Under the pieces are notes generated by a model that saw nothing but the letters and a program-made list of their open reading frames with translations, was not told the origin of the DNA and made no database searches. 64,000 bases of DNA from assembly GCA_028095005.1 (NCBI GenBank), contig CM051461.1, positions 60,927,840-60,991,839 on the forward strand, given 5' to 3'. Both the position numbers and the translations under genes were made by a program. Numbering within the stretch: position 1 is the stretch's first letter; each line of letters starts with the position of its first letter. Positions 24,445 to 34,749 of the stretch are shown in pieces. The DNA comes from Rhynchospora pubera. Lineage: Eukaryota; Streptophyta; Magnoliopsida; Poales; Cyperaceae.

Positions 24445-27223
24445 CACCATGAATGAATGGGCAAAATAATAATCAATGGGCCAGGCTTCCAGGGGCAGCC
24501 CAGTTCATCGAAATTAGGTATCAGTATCAATGGGATTATGGGAACATATGAAAGATCAAATACAGGTCCATGTAATGATGTAACGATGTAAGTAACTGTC
24601 AGTTGCTCGTCGCATAATCGCATACTCGCATTACATATTTACATAGGATTAGGACTAGAGGTGAAAACGGTAGTCATTTCGACTGTTATTTCGTTTCGTC
24701 CGAAACGGAACGGTAATAGTCAAGGATTTCAGTTTCGTTTATGGAACGGAACGGTTAACGCAAATATAAACTCAATTTCGCTCAGAACGAAACGGTTAAC
24801 GTAACAGGTCCGTTTCGTTATCGTTTATTTCGTCTGTTTCGTTTTAAATTGTACCGTGCTATATTATTGGATTGCAGAGATGGAGACGGAGAGATCGATG
24901 CAGAGAGAGACAACTAAATTAGGTTTGGCGCCACTGCATCAGTTCTCCGCCGAATCCATTCTCATGTTTCTCTCTCTCTCAATCTCTCTCTGCCAAAGGT
25001 GATCTCGTCTCCCTCAGTCTCCTCACTGCATCGATCTGCCACCTCTCGCTCGATCCCCTAGTGCATCGATCCACTACGGTGTTCCGTCTCCTCACTGTAT
25101 TGATCCACCACCCTCTCGACTCCTTCATTTCCTCACAGCTTCCCTCAAGCTCAGCCATGGCGACCCACACCTCCTACTTCCTCTAAACTGCTCACTCTCT
25201 TTCAAACCGAGCCATTTCCTTCTCCATTGCCTCTCTCACCCTTAACCCTAAATACACCTTCCTTCTCTTCTCACTTACAAACTCACCTGCTCGCCTCAGA
25301 TGTTGAAGACGAGCATCCCCAATGGCGACTGGAGGTGGTGACCATGGCGCTTGGTGACTGTTTTGCCGACTTCTACCTCGCTTGGTGACCAGGCGATTTA
25401 CTGGTACTCACTCCTGATTTGCTGGTACTTCTCCTAATTTACTGGTAATTTAAAATTTCTTTTGACTGAGAAAAGATTTTAATTGAAGGAATTTTTGGGT
25501 TAATTTGAAATTTCTTTTGCTGGTTGGTTGAAGGTGAATGAAAAAAGAGGTCAATTTATTTCTCTATTCATTTTTTTGTTGGGGCAGTTTTAATTGAAGG
25601 GATTTTTGTACTTCTGAGTTACTGGTTGAAGGTGAATGAAAACGCTACTGAAATTTCTTTCTCTATTCAATCTTCTTTTTTTGGGAAGTTTTTCTGGTTG
25701 AAGGAATTTTTGTACTTACTCTTGATTTATTGGTTGAAGGTGAATGAAAACACAATTATTGGAGCAGTTTCTTTCTTTATCTGCATCCATGGCTGCACTC
25801 CAGGTGTCGATACCAGTGGTTGTATTTCAATTATGTTTGCAAGTTTGGCTCGCCACATCTCTTCTTGATGGAGCAGTGTTTTGTAATCAACTTGTTTATT
25901 TGTAATCAACTAAGTTGAGTTTTGTTTAGGATCAAAATTGATAATTCTATTGTGTTTTTGTAATCTTGCTTTAACTTCTAAGTTGTATTTATTTAGAAAC
26001 CAACTTTCATATCTTGTGCTTTAAATTCTACTAGCAGCAGTGCCCGCTCAATGTGCGGGCAGACTTCAAATGCAAAAAAATATATATATATTATTTTGAC
26101 ATGAATATAGTTTGATAATTGTAATAATAGTTCGATTTATTTTTTTATTCATGGCTGTTACTTCTTATAATTAAACTAATATTTCCCCCGACTTCTCAGG
26201 TCACGCATGACTGATACAAAATATTATGTTTATTTAATTTTATAAATAAAGGGAAAAAAAAGCTTACATATATGCAGGCATTATGTCCATCCTTGATTGG
26301 AGTTTAATTAGAGTTTTTATATATGAAGGTGACCTTAGTGAATAAATTTAAGAAATTATTTTGCCAGGATCACTATTTTTGTTTTTGTGCTTAAAAAAGA
26401 ATTACATATGGTCACCAAAAAAATTGGGCGCACTCTATTTCTATTATTTGTGCATAAAAAGAAATTGTATATGGCGCAGGATCACTATTTACATTTTCTC
26501 ATGATATTATCAAATCACAATTAGATCATATAAGGGAGTCAATTAGAGAGAAGTGAGAAACCAAGGATCTTTGATGCTAGATCACACTAAATCTTTTCAA
26601 TATCTTTTTTTTAGTAAATAAAGACAATTATCAAATTGGAAAATAAATACGATTGTAGAAAAATGAAACATCTGGCACAAAATGAACTCTCTTCTGCTTT
26701 CGCCTTAGCTACTGGTTTCTGCAACAATAAGAGGTCGATCAAATTGAGAATGAAGGCAAATTGGTAAATTATCAATCAGAAATATAGAGGAGAAAAAAAA
26801 TGTAATATTACCTATGTAACCAAAGGCCTTTGGCAACATAAAAAGAATATAGAAAGTTACATCCAATAATTATAATATTGCTCATACAACACAAGTCAAC
26901 GGTTTGTTGCAATCAGTTTGTTTAAATAGGATATCTGCAATACAAAGAATGATATGAGAAAAAAGAAATACATGTAAAACAAGCAATTACGTTTCAGTAC
27001 AGGAAAATAGTTTGACCAGAATTTTTACCAGAAAAAAGTAGCAACCAGAAACAAACAAATAACGAAGAAATTAAGGCACCTTGAGTTTATATCTAATGTT
27101 GGTAAAGAAATAAAATCAATTAGAAACGTTTGACACTGAACTTTCTTAACTTTGCAGTACAATGACACGCTATAACATGACAATTGCTTTGTAACATGAG
27201 GTTCACCACCTCACAACATGACC

Positions 27224-27772
27224 CATAGTTTTCTCTTAAAACAGATATATCAACTGAAGGATGTTTCCCAATTTGTACACACATAGAGCTACTAGGATAT
27301 GGCAGAATCTTGATATTGAATCGCTTCACTATGGCTGGTGGTACAAACCTACCCCCTAGAAAGTGGTGGGGCCCAGTGAATTTCTTTTCACAAAGTTTTG
27401 GATAGTTAATGATACCCAAAATAATGTCAAAAATCTAATTTTAAATACTGTACCTGTCCCACAACCGGTGGAAAAGGCAGTTTTCCAGCATGGTCTGTAT
27501 GTAAATGGCATCAGTTTTTAGATACTAACCATCATGTGAGGTCTGATGCCTCGCACGTCACTATCTTCCTGTGCAGGGTCACCTAGTTCAACATCCCATC
27601 GAGAGGTAAAATCTATAGAGACTATCTTCCTGTGCAGGGTCACCTAGTTCAACATCCCATCGAGAGGTAAAATCTATAGAGACGACCTTTGTTTCCTTCT
27701 TGTGTTGTATATTGGCATAAGTTAAAGCACTGACAGCCCTGATTAGATATGCAAATGGTTCTCTTGGTGTTC
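27224..27772 (-). pseudogene. PDX3: PDX3/PPOX1 fragment (NAXE/YjeF_N domain), two exons
   Basis: Two exons on the minus strand match the N-terminal NAD(P)HX-epimerase domain that plants fuse to pyridoxamine-phosphate oxidase. Exon 27530-27772 reads PREPFAYLIRAVSAL, then VVSIDFTSRWDVELGD, then GIRPHMM, and has good acceptor and donor sites. Exon about 27224-27417 reads PKLCEKKFTGPHHFLGGRF, VPPAIVKRF, and SVDISVLRENY. The gene is dead: 61 bp of the first exon is duplicated in tandem (breaks frame), one base is missing between VSLT and PKLC, and the acceptor of the second exon has lost its AG. The oxidase half and catalytic C-terminal regions were not found, so this is a captured fragment, not a decayed full gene. 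The identity rests on the GPHHFLGGRFVPP and SVDIS..RENY blocks. Confidence 0.8.
27561..27682. repeat. 61-bp perfect tandem duplication
   Basis: CTATCTTCCTGTGCAGGGTC begins at 27561 and again at 27622, and the copies are identical through GTAAAATCTATAGAGAC. It lies inside the PDX3-like exon and its length is not a multiple of three. Confidence 0.95.
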
Positions 27773-30700
27773 CTGTAGAAAATTAGGAGACATTTAACCA
27801 AATGTAGATGAAAAGAAAATCCAATTTAAGATCATTTGCAAAACTAACTTATTCTGCATATCTTCCAAAGGGTGCTGGATTGAATCCAAAAAAGAGTTTA
27901 AGAGAACTAAAGAGACCAATGGGTTTTTACATTCAGATTTGGAGACAAAAGGAGCCAAAATTGATACTACTGATGTATTGGGGGCTCGTGACATGAAAGC
28001 TGAATTTTGGGGCTATGTCATGCAAATTTAGTACCAGGTTTGGAATGAGTTACTCTCATATTTGTTTGATGCATGTAGTAGTACAATGACTTACTATACA
28101 TAGGTACTTCCAACTATTGATTTGCCGGAGCCTCCGATGTAGGTGCCATTGGTCGAATTTGCCAACGTAGGTGTCGTCGCTCAGAGTCACCGGTGTAGGC
28201 CCCGTCGCTGTGATGGGTTGTTGTTATCATCGTCTCCAAGAATATTAAACAAAATCGCTGTAGCCATCTTTTTCAGATCACCCCCTTGGCTTCTCCCTAT
28301 TTTTATTCGATGTTGCATGTAATATAATCATTTCACTGTTCCTTGATGTAATAGTAACAAAAAGCTACTTGCCCCATTACTAATTACATCACATTATATC
28401 TACCAGAAAAAAGATCAATATATTTCTTCTTAGCGCCTTTCCAAAGTAGCAGTGGGTACAAACATACACAACATCTTGTCTTACATAAATCATTAATCTC
28501 TCTCAAAGTCATAGATAAATACAAACCAAGATGACATGAGCTCATCTAAAGAGTGTGTTTTAATTTTTTTTATTGTGGGTTGTTTACAGCTTCTTGAAGT
28601 GTTGCTGCCATTGTAGAAGTCCAGCGACACTCCTGCAATTCCAGATCATTGAGATAAATGTACATCATGTATTATTGAGCATTATAGTATGCATATTTTA
28701 GCATATTTATTACCAATCATAGAATATAAAAATTATATTTTCCCATATATCCCTTGCTAAATAGATACATACACTAAATCATGCCAAATATTGCTCCATA
28801 CTTTTAATCAAATCCCTTAATTTTAGGCAATCGAATTAAGTATATAATAATTTTATCACATTCTAAAAATGCCAACAACCCATGTTCACTCTTTACTTTT
28901 CCATTTATATCCTTTTCCTATTCTCATAAAACCTTCAGGAATTATTTTTAAATAAGATTCTTGTAAAATAAGAAAGGATCAATTACGATGTGCTTGACAT
29001 GTCTCCATTTCATCTCGTGACCACTTGAGAGAATCTCAACTATTAACCATAGCTAATACAGGGGTTGTATATAATATACATAGGTTTCATGTAACTCTTT
29101 ACCAGTATAATAAACGTATTCATTTTATGTTGAAAATCATCTATTTTTTAGAAAGTTACAAAGTCATTAAACAAATTTTATCTCAGTGGATCCATCGGGA
29201 AAGTTAGGGTTAAAGTTAGGAGGTGATGGCGCTCGAAGTTGGGCAGCGTCCTCGTGGTGTCATGCACCTCTCTCCTGGCGATGAAGATTGCCTTGACCTC
29301 TCTCCAAAACTGGAAATAGTATGTAACTTTGTATTTGTATAATGTAGGTCTCTCCAAAAATTAAAAAATTTCTTTTTTTCTTTGTATTTTTTATTCATGA
29401 GAATATATGAACGTGAATGCATATATAAGAAAAAAGTCCTGGAAAACAAAAATCACAAGTTAAAAACCTGAGCATATTGCTGCCCTCTTCTCTTAAAGCC
29501 ACTTTGTCCTTTTTCGGATCCAGTTAGCAATTTTGCATCCACTGTTCTGAGATTTCAATTCCTTTGCAAGCTTGCAATCCTATTGTCCATCACTTGATCT
29601 GCATTTTTTGATTCAATAAAGCGCGGCTCTAATTTAATAGGTTATTTCATTTTAAGGGATTTCTATAATGAACTAAACTGCAATATATTACGTGTGACAT
29701 TATGAGCCCTCTCAGTTTAACAAAAATACAAATATCAAAATTGAGCTGATTAAGTTAAAATTTTACCTAAAGCCAGCAAACATGCATCTGTTATTTCCTT
29801 GCATACAACAAGTACCATATATGCTAAATGTACCACAAGTACACAACTATTCTGAATTTCTGATAAATAGCCTATGCAGTTTATGTGTCAGAATTAATGT
29901 ATATAAATTCAAAAAATGACCAAATAAAATATAATAATTTGAATATCTGTGAGCTTGTTAAACTACTATCGGACTTGTCCAGCACTTTTAACATTTGACG
30001 ACATGTGCAAAAGGTTGAATGGTTAAACACCTTTTGATGCTCTTATCAATTTCATTGTGCAATAAAAAACTGGAGAGTTGCAACGATCATACCAGTAGAG
30101 GTACTGGGGCATTAAGTAAGCTAATAAGAAATTTATATACCAAATATCACTCTCAAAAAAGAAAGCCAAAATGAAAAATGAACAATTAAGTGCAACAGAA
30201 ATCAAACTTGTACTGTCGATAATAATATAGTAATAAATTGTATAATTCACTGAATGTACCTTTCATACACTTTTAGAACCAAATTGATATGCCAAAATCT
30301 TCAAATAAAAAAAAACCTTGTAGAAATGTTAACACAACTTGACATTTATTTGTTCTTTTTCCATAGCTAATATCATTTGCAAGTAAGATCAAATTCACTA
30401 TGCGTCATTTGCAAATTGCAATTAATAGTCACCGTGAGTTAGCCAATGAAATTGTGTAAGAAATTGATTAGAAGAGAAGTTAACTTGATTCCAAATTAAT
30501 AGACACACAGGGAATAACTTGAATCAAATTGTGTAAGTTAAAGAAAAGTAAAGTGAAATTCAGTTCTGATAACAAATCCAGATAGGTGTAATTTAACAAA
30601 TCTGAAGTCAACAAAATGAAATCAAATTCAGCAACCCAATCAAGAAGAAGCAAACCTTAGTTATGGAGAATCTGTAAAAGTCTCAGACCTTTTTCCATGT

Positions 30701-31996
30701 GAGAGGAGATGCTAGGAAATATACACAATCCGTGTTTCTCGTGATCTCATCCTCCTCGGCCGTCACTTGCATCGGCGACGCCACGCCTGCCCGTAGTCGC
30801 CGCAGCAGGAGGGCAGATGCAGCCTGATTCCATCAATTCTCAACTCCCCTTCAATCTTTCTTCACTTCTCAGACAGATCTTGTACAAATACTGCTGAGAA
30901 GAACTTCAAAATTAGGCGAAGATTACAATTCATTGACGGATCCGAGAATTAGGTCAAAGAATTTAGGAAAAGGAAGAGCTACAGAAAATAAGAAGAAGAG
31001 AAGATCGTACCTCACGGCTCGAGAGAAGAAGGAGACAAACCCGTAGCGGCGAGGGTGAGGAGTTGAAATTTCCATCTCAGGATTAAGTACGGGGATAGGG
31101 CAGGAAATTGCCATCTTTGGATCAAGGGAATAGCGTAGGGTTTGTGGGCTTTAATAATATAATATTAAAGTGCTAGGGTTACGGCGCAACTTTTTGAGTG
31201 AAAAGAGAAAGATATCTCCAGAGGTATCTGATAGACGGCTGGAGAGCGGAAAGTGATCATCGCTGATAGGAATAGAGGAGGGGGAGGGGAGATTTTGGGA
31301 TCGGAATAGAAGATGGGGAGGGGAGGGGCTGCGATTTGTTTGGCTATGCTTGGCGTGTGCACCGATAGAACTGAAGATAGCAGCGGAAAAAATAAATCGT
31401 TGTGCTTTGGCGTGTGCACCGATAAAACCTGCTATTTTAGGAGCAGCGAAAAAAAAAAATTTAGCGCAAAAACCGATTCGAACCCTCGCGCTGTAGATGC
31501 GAAACCAAACAGTCATACCACCAGCGACTTTGACTTATTTGTGTGTAGAGTCGACTCCTTTATAGAAATAGTGATTCAAACCGTACATCATATTGATCAA
31601 TGGTTTATAATAATGCTAACAAAATTATTTGGACCCCTTTGTGTAAAAAATACTGACCTTACTAAGGATGTTTTATAAGTAGTAGAGATATAAGTCGTAA
31701 TCCTGTTTTAGATATATGGGATGTTTAAATATGGCACCAGCACATAACTTTTACATTTGATTGTTCAAATATATTGGATGTTATAAGCAGAAAAAATACT
31801 AAAGACATGTTCAGACGGTTTGACCGTCTTGATCGTGTAAATATAGCGCAACGATCAACGAAAAAAATTTCAGTTGCGTTTAAGTAACGAAACGTAAAAC
31901 GAAAAAACAATAAAATTTTGCGTCATTATACGAAACGGTTAACGCAATGAGTGATTTTCGTCACCGTTTTCGACGTTATGCAGCCCTAATTAGGAC

Positions 31997-32544
31997 TTAA
32001 GGAGGTTTTTGTTGAGGAGATTGGGCTTCACTCACCATAGCAAGAATATTATCTGGCCTGCCTCATTAATTAAATATTACATGACCAAAAAGATATATTA
32101 TATCACAAAATAAAATATATTAGTTAAGTAATTTCATATTTATTTCTTTTTTTCTTGTTGAATATTCCTTATTTAATTTTCAATCACAAGTGGAATATAA
32201 TTATAAGGTGGAGGCAGACATTGTTCCTTACTTCCTTGGAAGATCTTATATATGCATCTCCTGTGATAATTCTTCCAACGATGTTCTATCAAATATAACG
32301 AGATCTCCATTAAAACAACAACAATAATAATAAATTAATAATAATAATAATAATGAGATTTTAAGATTAAATCAATATGCTTCACGAAATTTGACTACTA
32401 CCTGAAGGTAGCATTATTTATTATTTATTTGTAATTATTCTGCCTATCATTAATTTCACCAGCATGGAAAACATTTAGCTTCATGAGACTTGAGACTTTA
32501 TTAAAGCTGATTCTTTATACCTCAATCTACCTTCCCAAATTGGT

Positions 32545-32578
<34 letters not shown>

Positions 32579-33327
32579 CACGGTTTGGTAGAGTGGAACT
32601 CACTCTCTTGCGAGAAGAGTGTTTGTGAAAATGCCCCACAGAGATCCAAGGACCAGCTTTCGGCCGATACACTTGGTATGTGTTGCCCAAACGAGCTCGC
32701 ATTCGCACCCTCTTCTCTGAGATTCAGATAGGTACTCTTTGCCTCTTCCCCTTTTGAGCCTCTCTATTGTGCTTTGCATTTGGGTCAAAATTTCACTACT
32801 GCCATGGATTTTGATCGTTTCTTGCTTCATTTTCTAAATTTGTGTCTCCCATTGGGTACTCTGCTGATTACAATTTGGAAATTTCATGAGCTTCAAGTCA
32901 GTTTTATTCCAGTGTTTATTCCTAATTTAGGAGAGCTACTTTGTATATTGGTCTTACCTAACAGTTTTAATATGGTACTGCGACTACATTTCAGCCAATT
33001 TCGAGGGTGAACAGAGAGCAAAAAAGACTGTCCCAATTAAGCTACTAAACTATCGTCCTTAAAATCCAAGTTCCTTGCTTAGTGACCAAATGCCTATCCA
33101 GGGAAATGACCAAAAAGTCCTTTAGATCAATCTTTATTGACCACATTAATCACACCTTAGGATGATTGATAGAGATTAACAGCTTAGTCTTGTACCACCA
33201 TTAAGCTTATGTGCAACACCACGAACTACACTGGTGCCTAACATGTTGTTTCAATCCTTTTATGAAAAAATTATTCACCATTCTTTTGTTTACTTTTTGC
33301 TGGGATTCTACCGAGTAACTTTTAGGA
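31997..33327 (+). other. Spacer and leader region of PPR copy 1
   Basis: A (CT)n tract at about 32547-32574 and the following segment (TGGAACTC, GTGTTTGTGAAAATGCCCC) match the block ahead of PPR copy 2 at 45140-45215. The stretch 33039-33327 (ACTAAACTAT, TTATTCACCATTCTTT, TACCGAGTAACTTTTAGG) matches 45490-45770. The PPR promoter and leader were therefore duplicated together with the gene. 31997-32500 shows nothing. Confidence 0.5.
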
Positions 33328-34172
33328 TACAATTGAAGTTGTGACTTATAGTACTGTCATTGATACACTATGCAAGGAAGGAGAAACCAAAAACTGCAAA
33401 AAGGCAGTACTGTTGCTGCATGTTATGAAATCCGGAGGTAAGGATCCTGATGTTTACACCTATAGTATCCTTATAGATGGGCATTGTAAGATGAATGAAT
33501 TAGAGAAGGCAAAGAAGTTTCTGAATGAGATGGTTTCAAAGGGAATACCACCTGACATTGTAACTTGCAATACAATTGTGGATGTACTTTGCAAGAAGGG
33601 AATGCTGACGAGGCAGAGAAACTACTATATCGAATGCTTGATAAAGGTGTGACACCTAATCTTATCACATATACTAGTATTATAAATGGATATTCTAAGC
33701 TAGGCTGCTGGAAAGACACCATTAGAGTTTTCAAAGATATGATTGGTCGAGGTTTTCGGCCCGATGAGGTTACTTATGGTTCAATGATGAAAATGTGCAA
33801 ACAAGGTCAAACCAAGGAAGCTGAAAGTTGCTGGATTTAATGGTCAGGGGAGGCACAAAACCAGATGTTATATCATATATAATTCTACTTCTCTGTTATG
33901 CAAATGATGGAAACCTTTCTGGTGTGATAAGTATCATAGATAGAAAGCAGCTTGACCATGTAGCACCAGATTACACAAATGACACTTCCGTGATTGTAAC
34001 ATTTGCTAAAAACAGACTGGTAGATGATGCTATGTGCGTGGTGAAGAGAATGAAGCAAGGAGTGAAACCCGATTTGTCAGCGTACTCTCTAATATTGAAA
34101 CTGCTACTCCGAATGGGACGGGTTGATGATGCAAGAGATCTTGTGAACCAGGCCGTTGGAAAAGACCGATAA
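33328..34172 (+). pseudogene. Rf-like PPR gene, copy 1, 5'-deleted and frameshifted
   Basis: P-class pentatricopeptide repeats of the Rf-like type, an RNA-binding family acting mostly in mitochondria. The leader sequence joins directly to mid-gene repeats. Relative to copy 2, about 0.9 kb covering the N-terminus and the first six repeats is missing. Reading continues VVTYSTVIDTLCKEG, then DVYTYSILIDGHCKMNE. A one-base deletion near 33600 (CKKG to DEAEKLL) shifts frame, and a second one-base deletion near 33823 (TKEAE to LLDLMVRG) shifts it again. The tail DLSAYSLILKLLLRMGRVDD, ending VGKDR and TAA at 34172, preserves the family's original C-terminus, which copy 2 has lost. Not translatable as a full protein. 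Confidence 0.88.
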
Positions 34173-34722
34173 TGATATGGAAGGGCTGAATCAGGTTGAA
34201 TATAGCGTATTTGTATGGAGAGAATTTATTTATGTACTTTGGAAATTTCTTGGCAATATTTGCTAAATGCTTTACGTCTCTTGCTGAATTTTTCTCTTAT
34301 CCTGTTTTTTTTTTCCCCTGGATGTCGTGTATGTAATATGTATTTTGCAGTCAATGATTTTTTAGTAATATGTATAACTAAATTGAAATTGTCATGATTT
34401 TTTATTGTTAGGGTTAATATAGTTTATTTTCAGAAGTAATAAGGTTTATAACAACTGTCTTCACTATAAAATGGTGAGATTTTTTTTAAGGACAGTGTTC
34501 TAGGTTCTTAAAGTTCCAATCAAGATCCACGAATATATACACCATCACAATCCCTAAGAAAAAATAAAATCATTATTATTAAAGTATAGTTGGGTTTATA
34601 TTTGTTTCGTTTCCTAATACGACGAGTTTTTCGTGAGAACAAAAAAGGATATTGAGGACATTTGATTGCAAATCATTTAAACAATTGTTCTTCTTAATCC
34701 ATGACAGTATTATTATCTTAAA
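34173..34722. other. 3' flank of PPR copy 1
   Basis: AT-rich sequence without further coding similarity, up to the Helitron-type end at 34723. Confidence 0.4.
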
Positions 34723-34749
34723 CTAGTTATATTTTCGCGTGTTGCGCGA
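34723..34749 (-). mobile_element. Helitron 3' terminus, element extends to the right
   Basis: On the minus strand a hairpin with stem TCGCG (34735-34749) is followed after a short AT spacer by CTAG and then T. This is the standard 3' end layout, so the body lies at higher coordinates. I could not fix the 5' end; TCTCTAAAATCACGC near 39484 is one candidate. Confidence 0.55.

Larger units (their letters stand above)
26031..31688 (-). mobile_element. Helitron, 5.66 kb, non-autonomous, carrying a PDX3 fragment
   Basis: On the minus strand it starts TCTCTACTACTTATAAAA at 31688. It ends with a hairpin (stem GCCCGC, 26042-26060), a short spacer and CTAG at 26031-26034. The host bases are A before and T after, matching the Helitron rule of insertion between A and T without duplication. 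No Rep/helicase or RPA gene was found. It carries the PDX3-like exons at 27224-27772. Near its 5' end a possible first exon (minus, from the ATG at 31114 to a good donor about 100 nt on) encodes MAISCPIPVLNPEMEIS and further residues I cannot place. Confidence 0.72.
24656..31988. mobile_element. hAT-like element, 7.3 kb, with nested Helitron
   Basis: The left end is TAGAGGTGAAAACGG; the right end read inward is TAGGGCTGCATAACG. Perfect 8-bp repeats ATTAGGAC flank it (24648-24655 and 31989-31996). Its right 180 bp and its left 350 bp match the two halves of the compact relative at 58111-58779. The excess length is mainly the Helitron at 26031-31688. Between 25440 and 25790 a unit with GGTTGAAGGTGAATGAAAA is repeated three times at roughly 100-bp spacing. 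No hAT transposase frame was recognised. Confidence 0.75.
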
